The position numbers were made by a program, and so were the translations under genes. Below are positions 8,880-14,864 of a stretch of 14,936 nucleotides of DNA, one piece after another (positions within the stretch are counted from its first letter, which is position 1; every line of letters starts with the position of its first letter). Below the pieces are notes generated by a model, which had not been told where the DNA came from, searched no databases, and was given only the letters and a program-made list of their open reading frames with translations. The stretch spans positions 1-14,936 of the forward strand of contig JBDTMC010000163.1 of the NCBI GenBank assembly GCA_039934475.1. Reading direction: 5' to 3'. Source of the stretch: JBDTMC01 sp039934475 (GTDB taxonomy: Bacteria; Acidobacteriota; Terriglobia; Bryobacterales; Bryobacteraceae).

Positions 8880-10014
8880 TTCTGGCCACCAACCAGGCAG
8901 GCTTCAGTCGTTGGTGCAGGACTGCGTCCGCCGCCTCCTCGCCGCGGCCACCCGCATTTACTAGGTCGACATAGGTTTGGACTGGATTCGTGCAGGGCAA
9001 CCGGTCCCGGCCGACGTCCAGGTTGTAGAAGACGCCGCTATCGTTCGGGATCAGAATGAGGAGGTTCTCGCCCGAATCGACTGGTTTTGCGTCGATCATC
9101 TCCCGGAAGTCCGGCTCCACCTCTCCGGCTAGGTACAGCCAAGTCCGTGGCTGACGAACGTACGGCGCCTGGATGTCAGCGGCGGAAAACACAGCGTATA
9201 CAACTCGACCGGTCGCTCTGGCCTCGAGAGAACGCAACTTCTCCCCGAGGGCACGACCTTGAAGCAGAGTAAAATAGCGACGCCGGAGAGAAGCATCAAA
9301 CCTCCACGCCTGACGCCATGCCTGCAGCAGTCCCTCATAGTCGCGGACCCGAAATCCACGCGTGGGTAACGTTTCAAGAAAAGCTTGCTCGCGGAGATGC
9401 TGCACCACCTTATTGACCAGAGCCAGGCTTGGCGCAGTCACTTCCGGCGTCAATGCAGCGAAGTGATTGACGATGTCGCGCTGCGTCCAGCGCCTCCCCG
9501 CGTTCTCTGGCGCGAGCAACGCCCGAATGACACGTCCGGCTTCGGGGCTGCCGAGGTTTGCACGGGAAGTCCGTTCGGCTCGTACGGGCTCGTTCCCGGA
9601 TCTTTCGATCAGTAGGAATCCGGGGATCTCCAGTCGGCAATTGCCAGCGAGGTCGAACCAACCCCAGCCGTCCTTCTCACATAGCGCCGCCATTCTCGGT
9701 GACACGAATGGCATACCTAGGACGCGCGCTGTGGTCTCGCGGGAGGCTCCTATGCACGGGCGCCCCGCCAACAGTGGGAACTGACTTGGCTGGAAATGGA
9801 GCTTGCACTCTACACAGAGCAGAGCGCGGCGGCCGTCTGTCAGAGAGCCGGTCGCGATCAGGTCCCATGCAGTATCCCTTTGCATAGTGTCGCCGGGCTG
9901 CACTGCCCAGTCCGTGAGCCACCTCACACGCGCCAGAATTGTACGTAGAACTTCTGCAAGGCGAAATTCCAGATCAACGGCGCTAATCCCTGGTTTGTTC
10001 ACGATACGACCCAT
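8869..10014 (-). CDS. AbiEi-like antitoxin/autorepressor with an N-terminal endonuclease-like domain
   Basis: 381 residues, first gene of the pair. The N-terminal 100 residues carry D51 (TAWDLIATG) and E69-C-K71 (LLCVECKL), the spacing of a PD-(D/E)xK-like fold as seen in long AbiEi-type antitoxins. The family-typical stretch DGWGWFDLAGNCRLEIPG follows at 114-131. A winged-helix part lies at about 155-225 (SPEAGRVIRALL, WTQRDIVNHF, SLALVNKVVQHLREQ). The remaining C-terminal 150 residues probably neutralise the toxin or its effect. AbiEi proteins are known to bind inverted repeats in their own promoter, and such repeats lie at the start of this gene. The ATG is at 10012-10014 with only a weak GAGA ribosome site and a leader of about nine bases if the predicted promoter is right. 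Whether the nuclease-like site is catalytic is unknown. Confidence 0.82.
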   Translation of the reverse strand: MGRIVNKPGISAVDLEFRLAEVLRTILARVRWLTDWAVQPGDTMQRDTAWDLIATGSLTDGRRALLCVECKLHFQPSQFPLLAGRPCIGASRETTARVLGMPFVSPRMAALCEKDGWGWFDLAGNCRLEIPGFLLIERSGNEPVRAERTSRANLGSPEAGRVIRALLAPENAGRRWTQRDIVNHFAALTPEVTAPSLALVNKVVQHLREQAFLETLPTRGFRVRDYEGLLQAWRQAWRFDASLRRRYFTLLQGRALGEKLRSLEARATGRVVYAVFSAADIQAPYVRQPRTWLYLAGEVEPDFREMIDAKPVDSGENLLILIPNDSGVFYNLDVGRDRLPCTNPVQTYVDLVNAGGRGEEAADAVLHQRLKPAWLVARNEP

Positions 10015-10034
10015 GTTCTCGACATCGTGAACAT
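10013..10034. promoter_or_regulatory. Operator-like inverted repeat over the -10 and start codon
   Basis: A 22-bp near-palindrome: ATGTTCTCG (10013-10021) against CGTGAACAT (10026-10034), with one mismatch besides the centre. It covers the -10 box and two bases of the start codon, so a bound protein would block initiation of transcription. Related half sites are TGTTCACGAT at 9996-10005, inside the coding region, and ATCGTGTACAT at 10042-10052, between -35 and -10. The likely ligand is the winged-helix antitoxin. Confidence 0.6.
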
Positions 10035-10058
10035 AGCATATATCGTGTACATTGTAAA
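10030..10058 (-). promoter_or_regulatory. Sigma70-like promoter of the AbiE-type operon
   Basis: Read on the minus strand: a -35 of TTTACA (10058-10053), a spacer of exactly 17 bases, and a -10 of TATGTT (10035-10030). Transcription would start near 10023, about nine bases before the ATG, giving a nearly leaderless message. The -10 lies inside the adjacent inverted repeat. Confidence 0.65.
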
Positions 10059-10072
10059 GGCACTGGATTGCT

Positions 10073-10129
10073 TGTTCGCGTTATCGATGATGTTCGCGAT
10101 ACTGTGAATGTGGACTCTATTGTGAACAT
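10073..10129. promoter_or_regulatory. Upstream operator cluster sharing the TGTTCGCG/GTGAACA half site
   Basis: TGTTCGCG occurs twice as a direct repeat at 10073-10080 and 10091-10098, 18 bases apart. A second 22-bp imperfect palindrome spans 10108-10129 (ATGT..AC....GT..ACAT). Its centre is 95 bp, close to nine helical turns, from the centre of the promoter-proximal palindrome. This suggests co-operative binding or looping; it is an inference from spacing. Confidence 0.45.
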
Positions 10130-10346
10130 TTAGCGCAAGTTTACCGCGCACTGTTGGAAAACCAGCAAGTACCAATGGTTCAAGAAGATAGGACGGCATC
10201 TTCGGACCCATTCACGTCGGGAATCGGAGGTCGAGCCACCAGCCGTCAACGAGATACGAGATTTCAGGTTGTCCGGAAGGGTCTCAAATTGTCCAACTTT
10301 GTTCCCAGATCGGACAAGGACCGCTTATATCAGATCCCGTGGAGAC
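10130..10346. other. Intergenic stretch with TTGTCC repeats
   Basis: No gene is supported; the frame open at 10154-10381 has no ribosome site and crosses into a real gene. TTGTCCG (10269-10275) is inverted at 10311-10317 as CGGACAA, and TTGTCC recurs at 10289-10294. The inverted pair may form part of the 3' end of the message from the 10347-11216 gene. Confidence 0.35.
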
Positions 10347-11216
10347 TCAAGGTGCCAGCACAAAGGCACGCAATGGCGTGAAGCTGTTCGATGGATTGAT
10401 ACGTAGGCCGGTTGCTGTGATCAACACCCCATCCGAGTTCTGACCGTGGATCAAGAGCGTACCTTGAATGCCTGTCGTTTCCGGTGCGATCACGTGAAGA
10501 GTCAAAATCTGCGAAGCTAAACCCGACAATTGGATATTAACTGATCGTAGAATCAAGTTCCTGGTGTCCACAATATCAATCGTTACCTGACTCAGAAACG
10601 TATTTTCGTTCACAAGGTACAAGGCGGTAGTCATCCCGTTTCTACCATCGAAAAGCATAGACTGAATTGCATATGGTCTCTCCAACGGGAAGACAGATTC
10701 AAAATCAGGACGTGTGGCGTTGCGGTTTCGGAGAGCGACCTCGCCGTAAATTCCAGGCGTTCCGCATCCTGCTGCGGAGCACGCCACAAATGCATGGCCA
10801 AACAGCGTGTCACTGCCGCCAAAGAATGTCAACTCAAGTAAACTGCCCGGGTCCATCGAGAAACTGAACCCCACGTCCGTGATAATACTTCCACCAGTTA
10901 TCTGGAACGTTGCCGGCAATGGATTGCCTAAGTTATCGAGGAAATAGACATCCGTCGGCGGTACCAAGTTCCTTCCTCGATTGGTGAGACGAATGGTCGA
11001 GGTCCACTCGCCCCCAATAATTAGCTGTGGTACGACGTATTCATAGCCTTGCAATTGCACCGCGTCTCGATATGGGCGCGTCCGCTTCTCTATAGCTGCG
11101 CGGAAGGACTCTCGCCCCATCGCTAACGGCCTTATGTTTTGGCCCATTGTCATGCTGGAACTTCCAGTTAGAACCAAGGCGACGGCCATTCGTCGTACTA
11201 AAGCTGCTGTGTTCAT
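10347..11216 (-). CDS. Secreted beta-rich hypothetical protein
   Basis: 289 residues. The start is fixed by a strong GGAGGAG seven bases before the ATG at 11214-11216. A Sec signal peptide covers about residues 1-25 (MAVALVLTGSSSMTMG). The mature part alternates hydrophobic strands and short loops (YVVPQLIIGGEWTSTIRLTN, SQVTIDIVDTRNLILRSVNI) in the style of beta-sandwich adhesin-like domains common in acidobacterial secretomes. Two cysteines lie close together (ACSAAGCG) and could form a disulfide. No catalytic motif is recognised and I cannot name a family. It is in the same orientation as the small gene 11486-11707 but 269 bases apart, with its own ribosome site, so it is probably a separate transcription unit. 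Confidence 0.7.
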   Translation of the reverse strand: MNTAALVRRMAVALVLTGSSSMTMGQNIRPLAMGRESFRAAIEKRTRPYRDAVQLQGYEYVVPQLIIGGEWTSTIRLTNRGRNLVPPTDVYFLDNLGNPLPATFQITGGSIITDVGFSFSMDPGSLLELTFFGGSDTLFGHAFVACSAAGCGTPGIYGEVALRNRNATRPDFESVFPLERPYAIQSMLFDGRNGMTTALYLVNENTFLSQVTIDIVDTRNLILRSVNIQLSGLASQILTLHVIAPETTGIQGTLLIHGQNSDGVLITATGLRINPSNSFTPLRAFVLAP

Positions 11217-11485
11217 GTTTCTCCTCCAACGTATTCAATGGACTCCGCGCTGCGTGCCAGTCAGTCAAGGTAAGGGCAGACGAACGCCCAAGGCCAATTG
11301 GCAGCAGCACCTAACCCTAACAATCCCATCTTTCTTTAGGCCCCAGCAGCCCCGTAGGACACTCGCTGGACGGTTTGCTAAGGCCCACGCACCTCTTGGG
11401 TGTCTGCGATGGATACTAGCGCATTCCATTCGCGGGCCGGCGATCCCCTCTGCACAACCTGCACACGAAATCACTGTTTTATGCA
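11217..11485. other. Intergenic region between two secreted-protein genes
   Basis: 269 bp that should hold the promoter of the 10347-11216 gene and the 3' end of the small gene. A 4-bp GGGC/GCCC pair at about 11275-11290 is the only local symmetry noticed. At 11452-11472 it carries a sequence repeated imperfectly at 11987-12009. Confidence 0.35.
11452..11472. repeat. Imperfect direct repeat, copy 1
   Basis: It starts GCACAAC and ends CACGAAATC. Compared with copy 2 at 11987-12009 it differs by one base and by two missing bases. The pair brackets the small gene 11486-11707 and the region upstream of the integrase. Confidence 0.4.
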
Positions 11486-11707
11486 CTACCGCCCCTGCCC
11501 TCGCCCCCCCAGGGGCACGATTCCCAGTGCAACCAGACCCAGTGCCGTCAAGACCATCGTCAAGTCATTGCTTGCCGGTGCAGCGTAAGAGCCAGCGCCT
11601 GTGGCCTGGATGTACCCGGTTATTCCAATAGCGTCAGCCTTTAGGACACCAGTTCCACTGATGAGCATTAGGGCCACAGCCATAGCCAAGGGATTTGGTT
11701 TAAGCAT
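11486..11707 (-). CDS. Small exported protein with a C-terminal membrane anchor or sorting-like tail
   Basis: 73 residues. The open frame runs to 11836, but GGAGG seven bases before the ATG at 11705-11707, followed at once by a signal peptide (LAMAVALMLISGTGVLKADA), decides the start. Only about 20 polar, Gly/Ala-rich residues follow before a hydrophobic segment at 49-66 (LTMVLTALGLVALGIVPL) and a basic end (GGRGQGR). The order signal peptide, short linker, hydrophobic helix, basic tail recalls exosortase-type or other C-terminal sorting signals, although no PEP motif is present and no sortase gene is in the window. It could also be a simple two-pass membrane peptide. A run of seven Cs on the plus strand (11504-11510) lies in the codons of the tail. 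Confidence 0.6.
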   Translation of the reverse strand: MLKPNPLAMAVALMLISGTGVLKADAIGITGYIQATGAGSYAAPASNDLTMVLTALGLVALGIVPLGGRGQGR

Positions 11708-11893
11708 CAAATGCCTCCGGCTAGTCCATAAAGCGTAGCGCTCACTTCTAAAAAGGGTGTGCACAGATGGAAGACTGATGCAATTCACTGGCCCAATAGA
11801 CACAGGCGGCACACACGACGAAGATACCCTGCCCAAAGCTGCAGGTTTGGAGAGCCACTACAGCCGTAACGCTGCCCATACTCGCACTAGTGC

Positions 11894-13122
11894 TTGATTC
11901 TAAGGGTCTTTCACCAGGAACTCGGTGGTTTTTCCAGCCCCGTTCCAATTGCTCCTGCCGGACTTCCACCGGAACTACCTGCCTACGCACAACTCCTGCG
12001 CACGAAATCCCTTTCCAAGACTACTACGTTGGCGTCGTTCTGCTCCCACCTTCCAGGGCGAGAAATCGGAGTGCCTCTGTTCTTGCGACGATCTAAAGCG
12101 ACTATGCGCTGTGCAGCGTGTGCGGCCTATCTCTGGGACTACACGAAAGCATCGGCTCACTACGCGGCGACGTTTGCGGTTCTCAATGCAATGACGCGTG
12201 GGGATTCTTTCACTGTCAGTGATGCTTACCAGAAGCAGTCAGGGGAAGTGAACCAGGCGCGGCTCGGTGCGAAGATGCTGGTCGATGTCTCCGATGTCAC
12301 CGTCAATGAGTATCAGATTCGGCGTCTCAAGGAAGAAGCTGCTCCAAAGTCGATACATGAAGAAGTGGGGTTCTTGCTCCGACTACTGGGTGAGCGAGGT
12401 GACGCCATACGGGCCAAGTTGAAACGTGCGAAGGGCTTAAAGCTAAAGGCTGGCCCAATCGTTGGGAAGGCTTACTCTGCCAACCAGAAGGCCGAACTCC
12501 TCAAGGCTGCCGTGCCGGCAAGTACGAAGGGCCAGAAGGCGCAGAAGGGCAGAAGATCCCTCAATATTCCGGCAGCAATCGTGCTGGCGCTCAACGCAGG
12601 GCTCCGCGATGCGGAGATTCGCAACCTGACTTGGGCACAGATTGATTTCGAGAAGCGTCTGCTTACGGTCGGCAGAGCGAAGACTGAAGCGGGCGAAGGT
12701 CGCATAGTCCCACTCAATGACTCGCTGATGGCTGCGCTCCTGGATCATTCTCGCTGGTTCACTAACAAGTTCGGCATCATGAAACCGGACTGGTACTTGT
12801 TCCCTGGACGAGTAGGCAAGCCCGCAGCAGGGCAGAAGCGTCCGCTCGATCCCACACGGGCAATTACGTCGCTCAAGACCGCTTGGCGCAACGTGAGGCT
12901 CAGGCTGGCATCACCGGGCGATTCCACGAAACGCGGCATACCCTAATCACGGAACTCGCCGAGAGTGGTGCTGGAGGCCAGACGATCTTGGACATCGCGG
13001 GGCACGTCTCTCGGCAGATGCTATCGCGGTAGTCCCACATCCGCATGGAAGCGAAGCGAACGGCCCTAGACGCTGTTAGATCGAAGCCGAGGCCGGTTCC
13101 TGCCAGTGGGTTATCGCGGTAG
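11894..13122 (+). pseudogene. Tyrosine recombinase (integrase) inactivated by a frameshift and loss of the catalytic Tyr codon
   Basis: The first frame (to 12943) contains a SAM-like core-binding region (about 12210-12430) and the catalytic start AGLRDAEIRNLTW with the first Arg (12595-12633), then the beta-strand Lys in GRAKTEAGEGRIVPL. After AWRNVR (12881-12898) homology jumps by one missing base to the frame beginning at 12901: GITGRFHETRHTL (H-x-x-R box), then ILDIAGHVSRQMLSR (second His). The next codon, where the nucleophilic Tyr belongs, is TAG at 13030-13032, followed in frame by SHIRMEAKRTALDAV to a stop at 13120-13122. Both lesions would abolish strand exchange. The N-terminal limit is uncertain: TTG 11894, GTG 12071 and ATG 12104 lack good ribosome sites, so the 5' end may be rearranged too. 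Confidence 0.85.
11987..12009. repeat. Imperfect direct repeat, copy 2
   Basis: Same sequence as 11452-11472 with a TC insertion after GCACAAC and one substitution (CTGCG instead of CTGCA). It lies in the uncertain N-terminal part of the integrase pseudogene frame. Confidence 0.4.
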
Positions 13123-13180
13123 GGCACAACTAGGGCACAAGTCCAGGAACTCTAACGAGTAGGGCACAAAATTGGGCACA
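13122..13180 (+). repeat. Four GGGCACA direct repeats after the integrase
   Basis: GGGCACA occurs at 13122-13128, 13133-13139, 13162-13168 and 13174-13180, the first three as TAGGGCACAA. The same orientation and closeness to the integrase end recall arm-type binding sites of tyrosine recombinases; this is a positional inference. Confidence 0.5.
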
Positions 13181-13205
13181 GTCGGGAAGAGTTTTAAAAC
13201 CGGAA

Positions 13206-13234
13206 GGAGCTAATCTATTGAAAAGATTGGCTCC
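13206..13234 (+). terminator. Hairpin after the integrase, touching the 72-bp repeat
   Basis: GGAGCTAATCT (13206-13216) pairs with AGATTGGCTCC (13224-13234) through 11 pairs with one T-G wobble, around a 7-base loop. No T-run follows. It overlaps the left 72-bp repeat by three bases and is absent before the right copy. It could be the integrase terminator or a recombination-site arm. Confidence 0.4.
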
Positions 13235-13303
13235 CCAAGTCAAACAAAGGGTATTTGACGGTGCGGAGACACTGGCAAAATAATTGATTCTAAATGGGCT
13301 ACT
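13232..13303 (+). repeat. 72-bp direct repeat, left copy
   Basis: Identical to 14865-14936 at 71 of 72 positions (A at 13248, G at 14881), offset 1633 bp, same orientation. It contains a perfect inverted pair GTCAAA/TTTGAC around a 9-base loop (13239-13259). It also has a promoter-like TTGACG (13255-13260), 18 bases, AATAAT (13279-13284) reading rightward. A short frame through it ends ...VFDGAETLAK then TAA. It bounds a toxin-antitoxin segment and may be an attachment site, an element end or a dispersed repeat. Confidence 0.9.
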
Positions 13304-13613
13304 CAAATTCGCCCATCCGCCCTCTCTGGTTCGGGAGGCCGCTGTTGGCTGCCAATGGCCACTGCGAAATTCAGAGTGAGGTGCCGTACTCGCGCTAAGC
13401 ATCTGGAATCGAAGACGATATCGCCCGGCTCGTCCACCCTCTGGTTAGCGGATTTTGGCAAGTGAACGGGCTGGTTGACAACCCGCAGACGTGGGCAAAT
13501 TTCACAACGAGCGCAGAGACCAGAGAGAGACGTGCTGGTCCACGTGACGCCGCGGCCGCCGCAACGATTGGCTTCGGAACGTTCATGTCCCAGACCTGCG
13601 GTCGGAAACCGAT
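13304..13613. other. Non-coding stretch between the left repeat and the PIN gene
   Basis: 310 bp. Frames are open on both strands but none has a ribosome site or a recognisable protein, and the plus-strand frame from 13462 is the antisense shadow of the PIN gene. I see no clear terminator for the toxin-antitoxin operon. Confidence 0.4.
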
Positions 13614-14099
13614 TCACTGTTCTTTAGGGCCGAACCGGTCCAGGGTTGCCTTCAACAACGCCGGGGAGTATCTGAAGTTCGTCTTTCGGAGCAGATCCAG
13701 TGCCTCGATTAGGTCAACGCGTCCTCGTGTTGCAGCTTCGCCGACCACGCCCAGCGTGCCAGTCACATGCAGCCCACGGTCGGCGGCAACGCGGCGAGCA
13801 GACTTCTCATCGAGGAGAATTATGTCGGCTTTGACCAGTTCAGCGAGCAGGATGGCATTTTGCTCGCCCGCCTGCAGCTTCTCCATGCCCACCATCGGGC
13901 CGGATGGATTGTCATGGACGGAGATCCATGATGGAAGGCTCGCCGCCCAGGCGCGGACATTTTCCGGAGCATCTTCATGGAGCAACTCAGCCACAACAGC
14001 TCGAGGCACGAGCACACTGCTGAAGCGTTCGCGAAGCAGATCCACCTTGCCGATTAGGATGAGATAGCAAACCGGAGAGGTGTCGGAAACAGCAATCAT
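13614..14099 (-). CDS. PIN-domain toxin, DUF3368/VapC-like
   Basis: 161 residues, the usual length of the DUF3368 branch of PIN proteins. Acidic residues expected for the Mg-dependent RNase site are present: D6 in VSDTSPVCYLILIGKVDLL, E38 in VVAELL, E79 in AGEQNAILLA, and D97 in IILLDEKSARRVA. The family-typical RGLHVTGTLGVVGEAATRGRV follows. It is therefore predicted to be an intact ribonuclease toxin that cleaves RNA unless held by its partner. Its ATG overlaps the stop of the preceding antitoxin gene by four bases, the classical coupled arrangement. The RNA target cannot be read from sequence. Confidence 0.85.
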   Translation of the reverse strand: MIAVSDTSPVCYLILIGKVDLLRERFSSVLVPRAVVAELLHEDAPENVRAWAASLPSWISVHDNPSGPMVGMEKLQAGEQNAILLAELVKADIILLDEKSARRVAADRGLHVTGTLGVVGEAATRGRVDLIEALDLLRKTNFRYSPALLKATLDRFGPKEQ

Positions 14100-14362
14100 T
14101 GCCGGGATGCGTCGCGGATCGCGGCGATGTCCCGATCAAGATCGTCCATCGTGTAGTCGTGATAAGCTTCGGCGCGGTGAAGAAACGACTCCGTATCCCA
14201 CCGGGAATGGAGGCCAAGCATCTCCTGCACCTGCGCCGGCGTGATCGCCCCGGATCTATACGTCTCTATGGCGACCGCTTCGAGGACGGCACGCGTAACG
14301 TCGGCGCCCTTCGCCATCAGCGCGCGGCCGACGTCATCGGGGATTTGGATGGCAACGTTCAT
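14096..14362 (-). CDS. UPF0175-like antitoxin partner of the PIN toxin
   Basis: 88 residues from the ATG at 14360-14362. A TTG two codons earlier is also in frame, but AGGA seven bases before the ATG favours the ATG. The chain begins with a strand (MNVAIQIPDDV), continues with a helix (VTRAVLEAVAIETYRSGAIT), a helix-turn-helix-like part (PAQVQEMLGLHSRWDTESFL) and ends with YHDYTMDDLDRDIAAI. This is the order seen in UPF0175 proteins that pair with DUF3368 PIN toxins. It should bind the toxin and probably also the operon promoter. The gene begins two bases after the stop of the small upstream ORF, so all three appear co-transcribed. Confidence 0.8.
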   Translation of the reverse strand: MNVAIQIPDDVGRALMAKGADVTRAVLEAVAIETYRSGAITPAQVQEMLGLHSRWDTESFLHRAEAYHDYTMDDLDRDIAAIRDASRQ

Positions 14363-14364
14363 TC

Positions 14365-14523
14365 TCAATTCCTTTCCGCCGAGTCCTTCTTCGGGCGGCC
14401 GTAAAGGTAGTGATCGTGTTGATCGGCCAAATCGGTCGGCAGAGCATCGCTATCAATCAAATTTGCCGCGATCCAAGCCAACGCCGATCCCTCGAACCTT
14501 CCGTCACAATTCGCATCGGCCAT
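14365..14523 (-). CDS. Small ORF heading the toxin-antitoxin operon, possibly the broken C-terminal part of a longer gene
   Basis: 52 residues, from ATG 14521-14523 (an in-frame GTG directly precedes it) to the TGA at 14365-14367, two bases before the antitoxin ATG. The sequence includes EGSALAWIAANLIDSDALP, and the C-terminus ends HDHYLYGRPKK, a tail I associate from memory with small antitoxin-like proteins; no family is claimed. The ribosome site GAGG is ten bases away, rather far. The N-terminal residues MADANCDGR may be new: an AGGTTCGA repeat 37 bases apart (14492-14499 and 14529-14536, minus strand) suggests an insertion that broke a longer reading frame coming from 14785. It could be a real first gene or a remnant translated only for coupling. 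Confidence 0.5.
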   Translation of the reverse strand: MADANCDGRFEGSALAWIAANLIDSDALPTDLADQHDHYLYGRPKKDSAERN

Positions 14524-14864
14524 CACAATCGAACCTCGCCTTCAGTATCGCAAGATCCTTCCCATCATCCAAGGCGCCGGGCACGCCGGCCTGGGCACCC
14601 AACCAGGTCCGTCGAAATCGGTGCAGCGAAAACGGTTGTTGGCCAGTCGGCAAAATCGCGCCGGTCCGAAACCTAGCCGGACAGGTTAGCGCGCTGCGGC
14701 GTATATAGTCTTCGACAGCCGAGTCGCACCGGTTTCGCAGCCAATCCGGCATGGGGTGGACAACCCTCCGGGCCCTGTTAACCATCCCGCCGGGCGTGGG
14801 CAGTTTTGGGAATTCACTGGAAGTGATTGATTCCGTTTGCCTTGCTCAAGTTGCCCGCAGGAAA
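14524..14864. other. Region upstream of the PIN operon with a possible gene remnant
   Basis: 341 bp that should contain the operon promoter; no convincing -10/-35 pair on the minus strand was found. A minus-strand frame (14785 to 14504) ends in DDGKDLAILKARFDCDG, which joins sensibly to the downstream small ORF if 37 (or 19) bases are removed. Its upstream part is rich in Arg and Cys and not clearly protein-like. Confidence 0.35.

Noticed and set aside
11708..11836. Longer 116-codon version of the small membrane-protein gene
   Set aside because: The upstream 43 codons have no ribosome site and precede a clear GGAGG plus signal peptide start at 11707.
13232..13303. 72-bp repeat as an integron attC site or CRISPR repeat
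   Set aside because: It lacks the paired RYYYAAC/GTTRRRY cores of attC, and two copies 1.6 kb apart do not make a CRISPR array.
13232..13303. 72-bp repeat as the duplicated 3' end of a target gene or tRNA
   Set aside because: The frame ending VFDGAETLAK is open for only about 49 codons upstream of the left copy, without an ATG, and no tRNA cloverleaf could be drawn.
13462..14067. 201-codon plus-strand open frame
   Set aside because: It lies antisense to the PIN toxin, whose catalytic residues and operon structure are clear; this frame has Ser/Arg-rich composition and no ribosome site.
14363..14368. TTG start for the UPF0175-like antitoxin
   Set aside because: The AGGA site would be one base away from it; spacing to the ATG at 14362 is normal.
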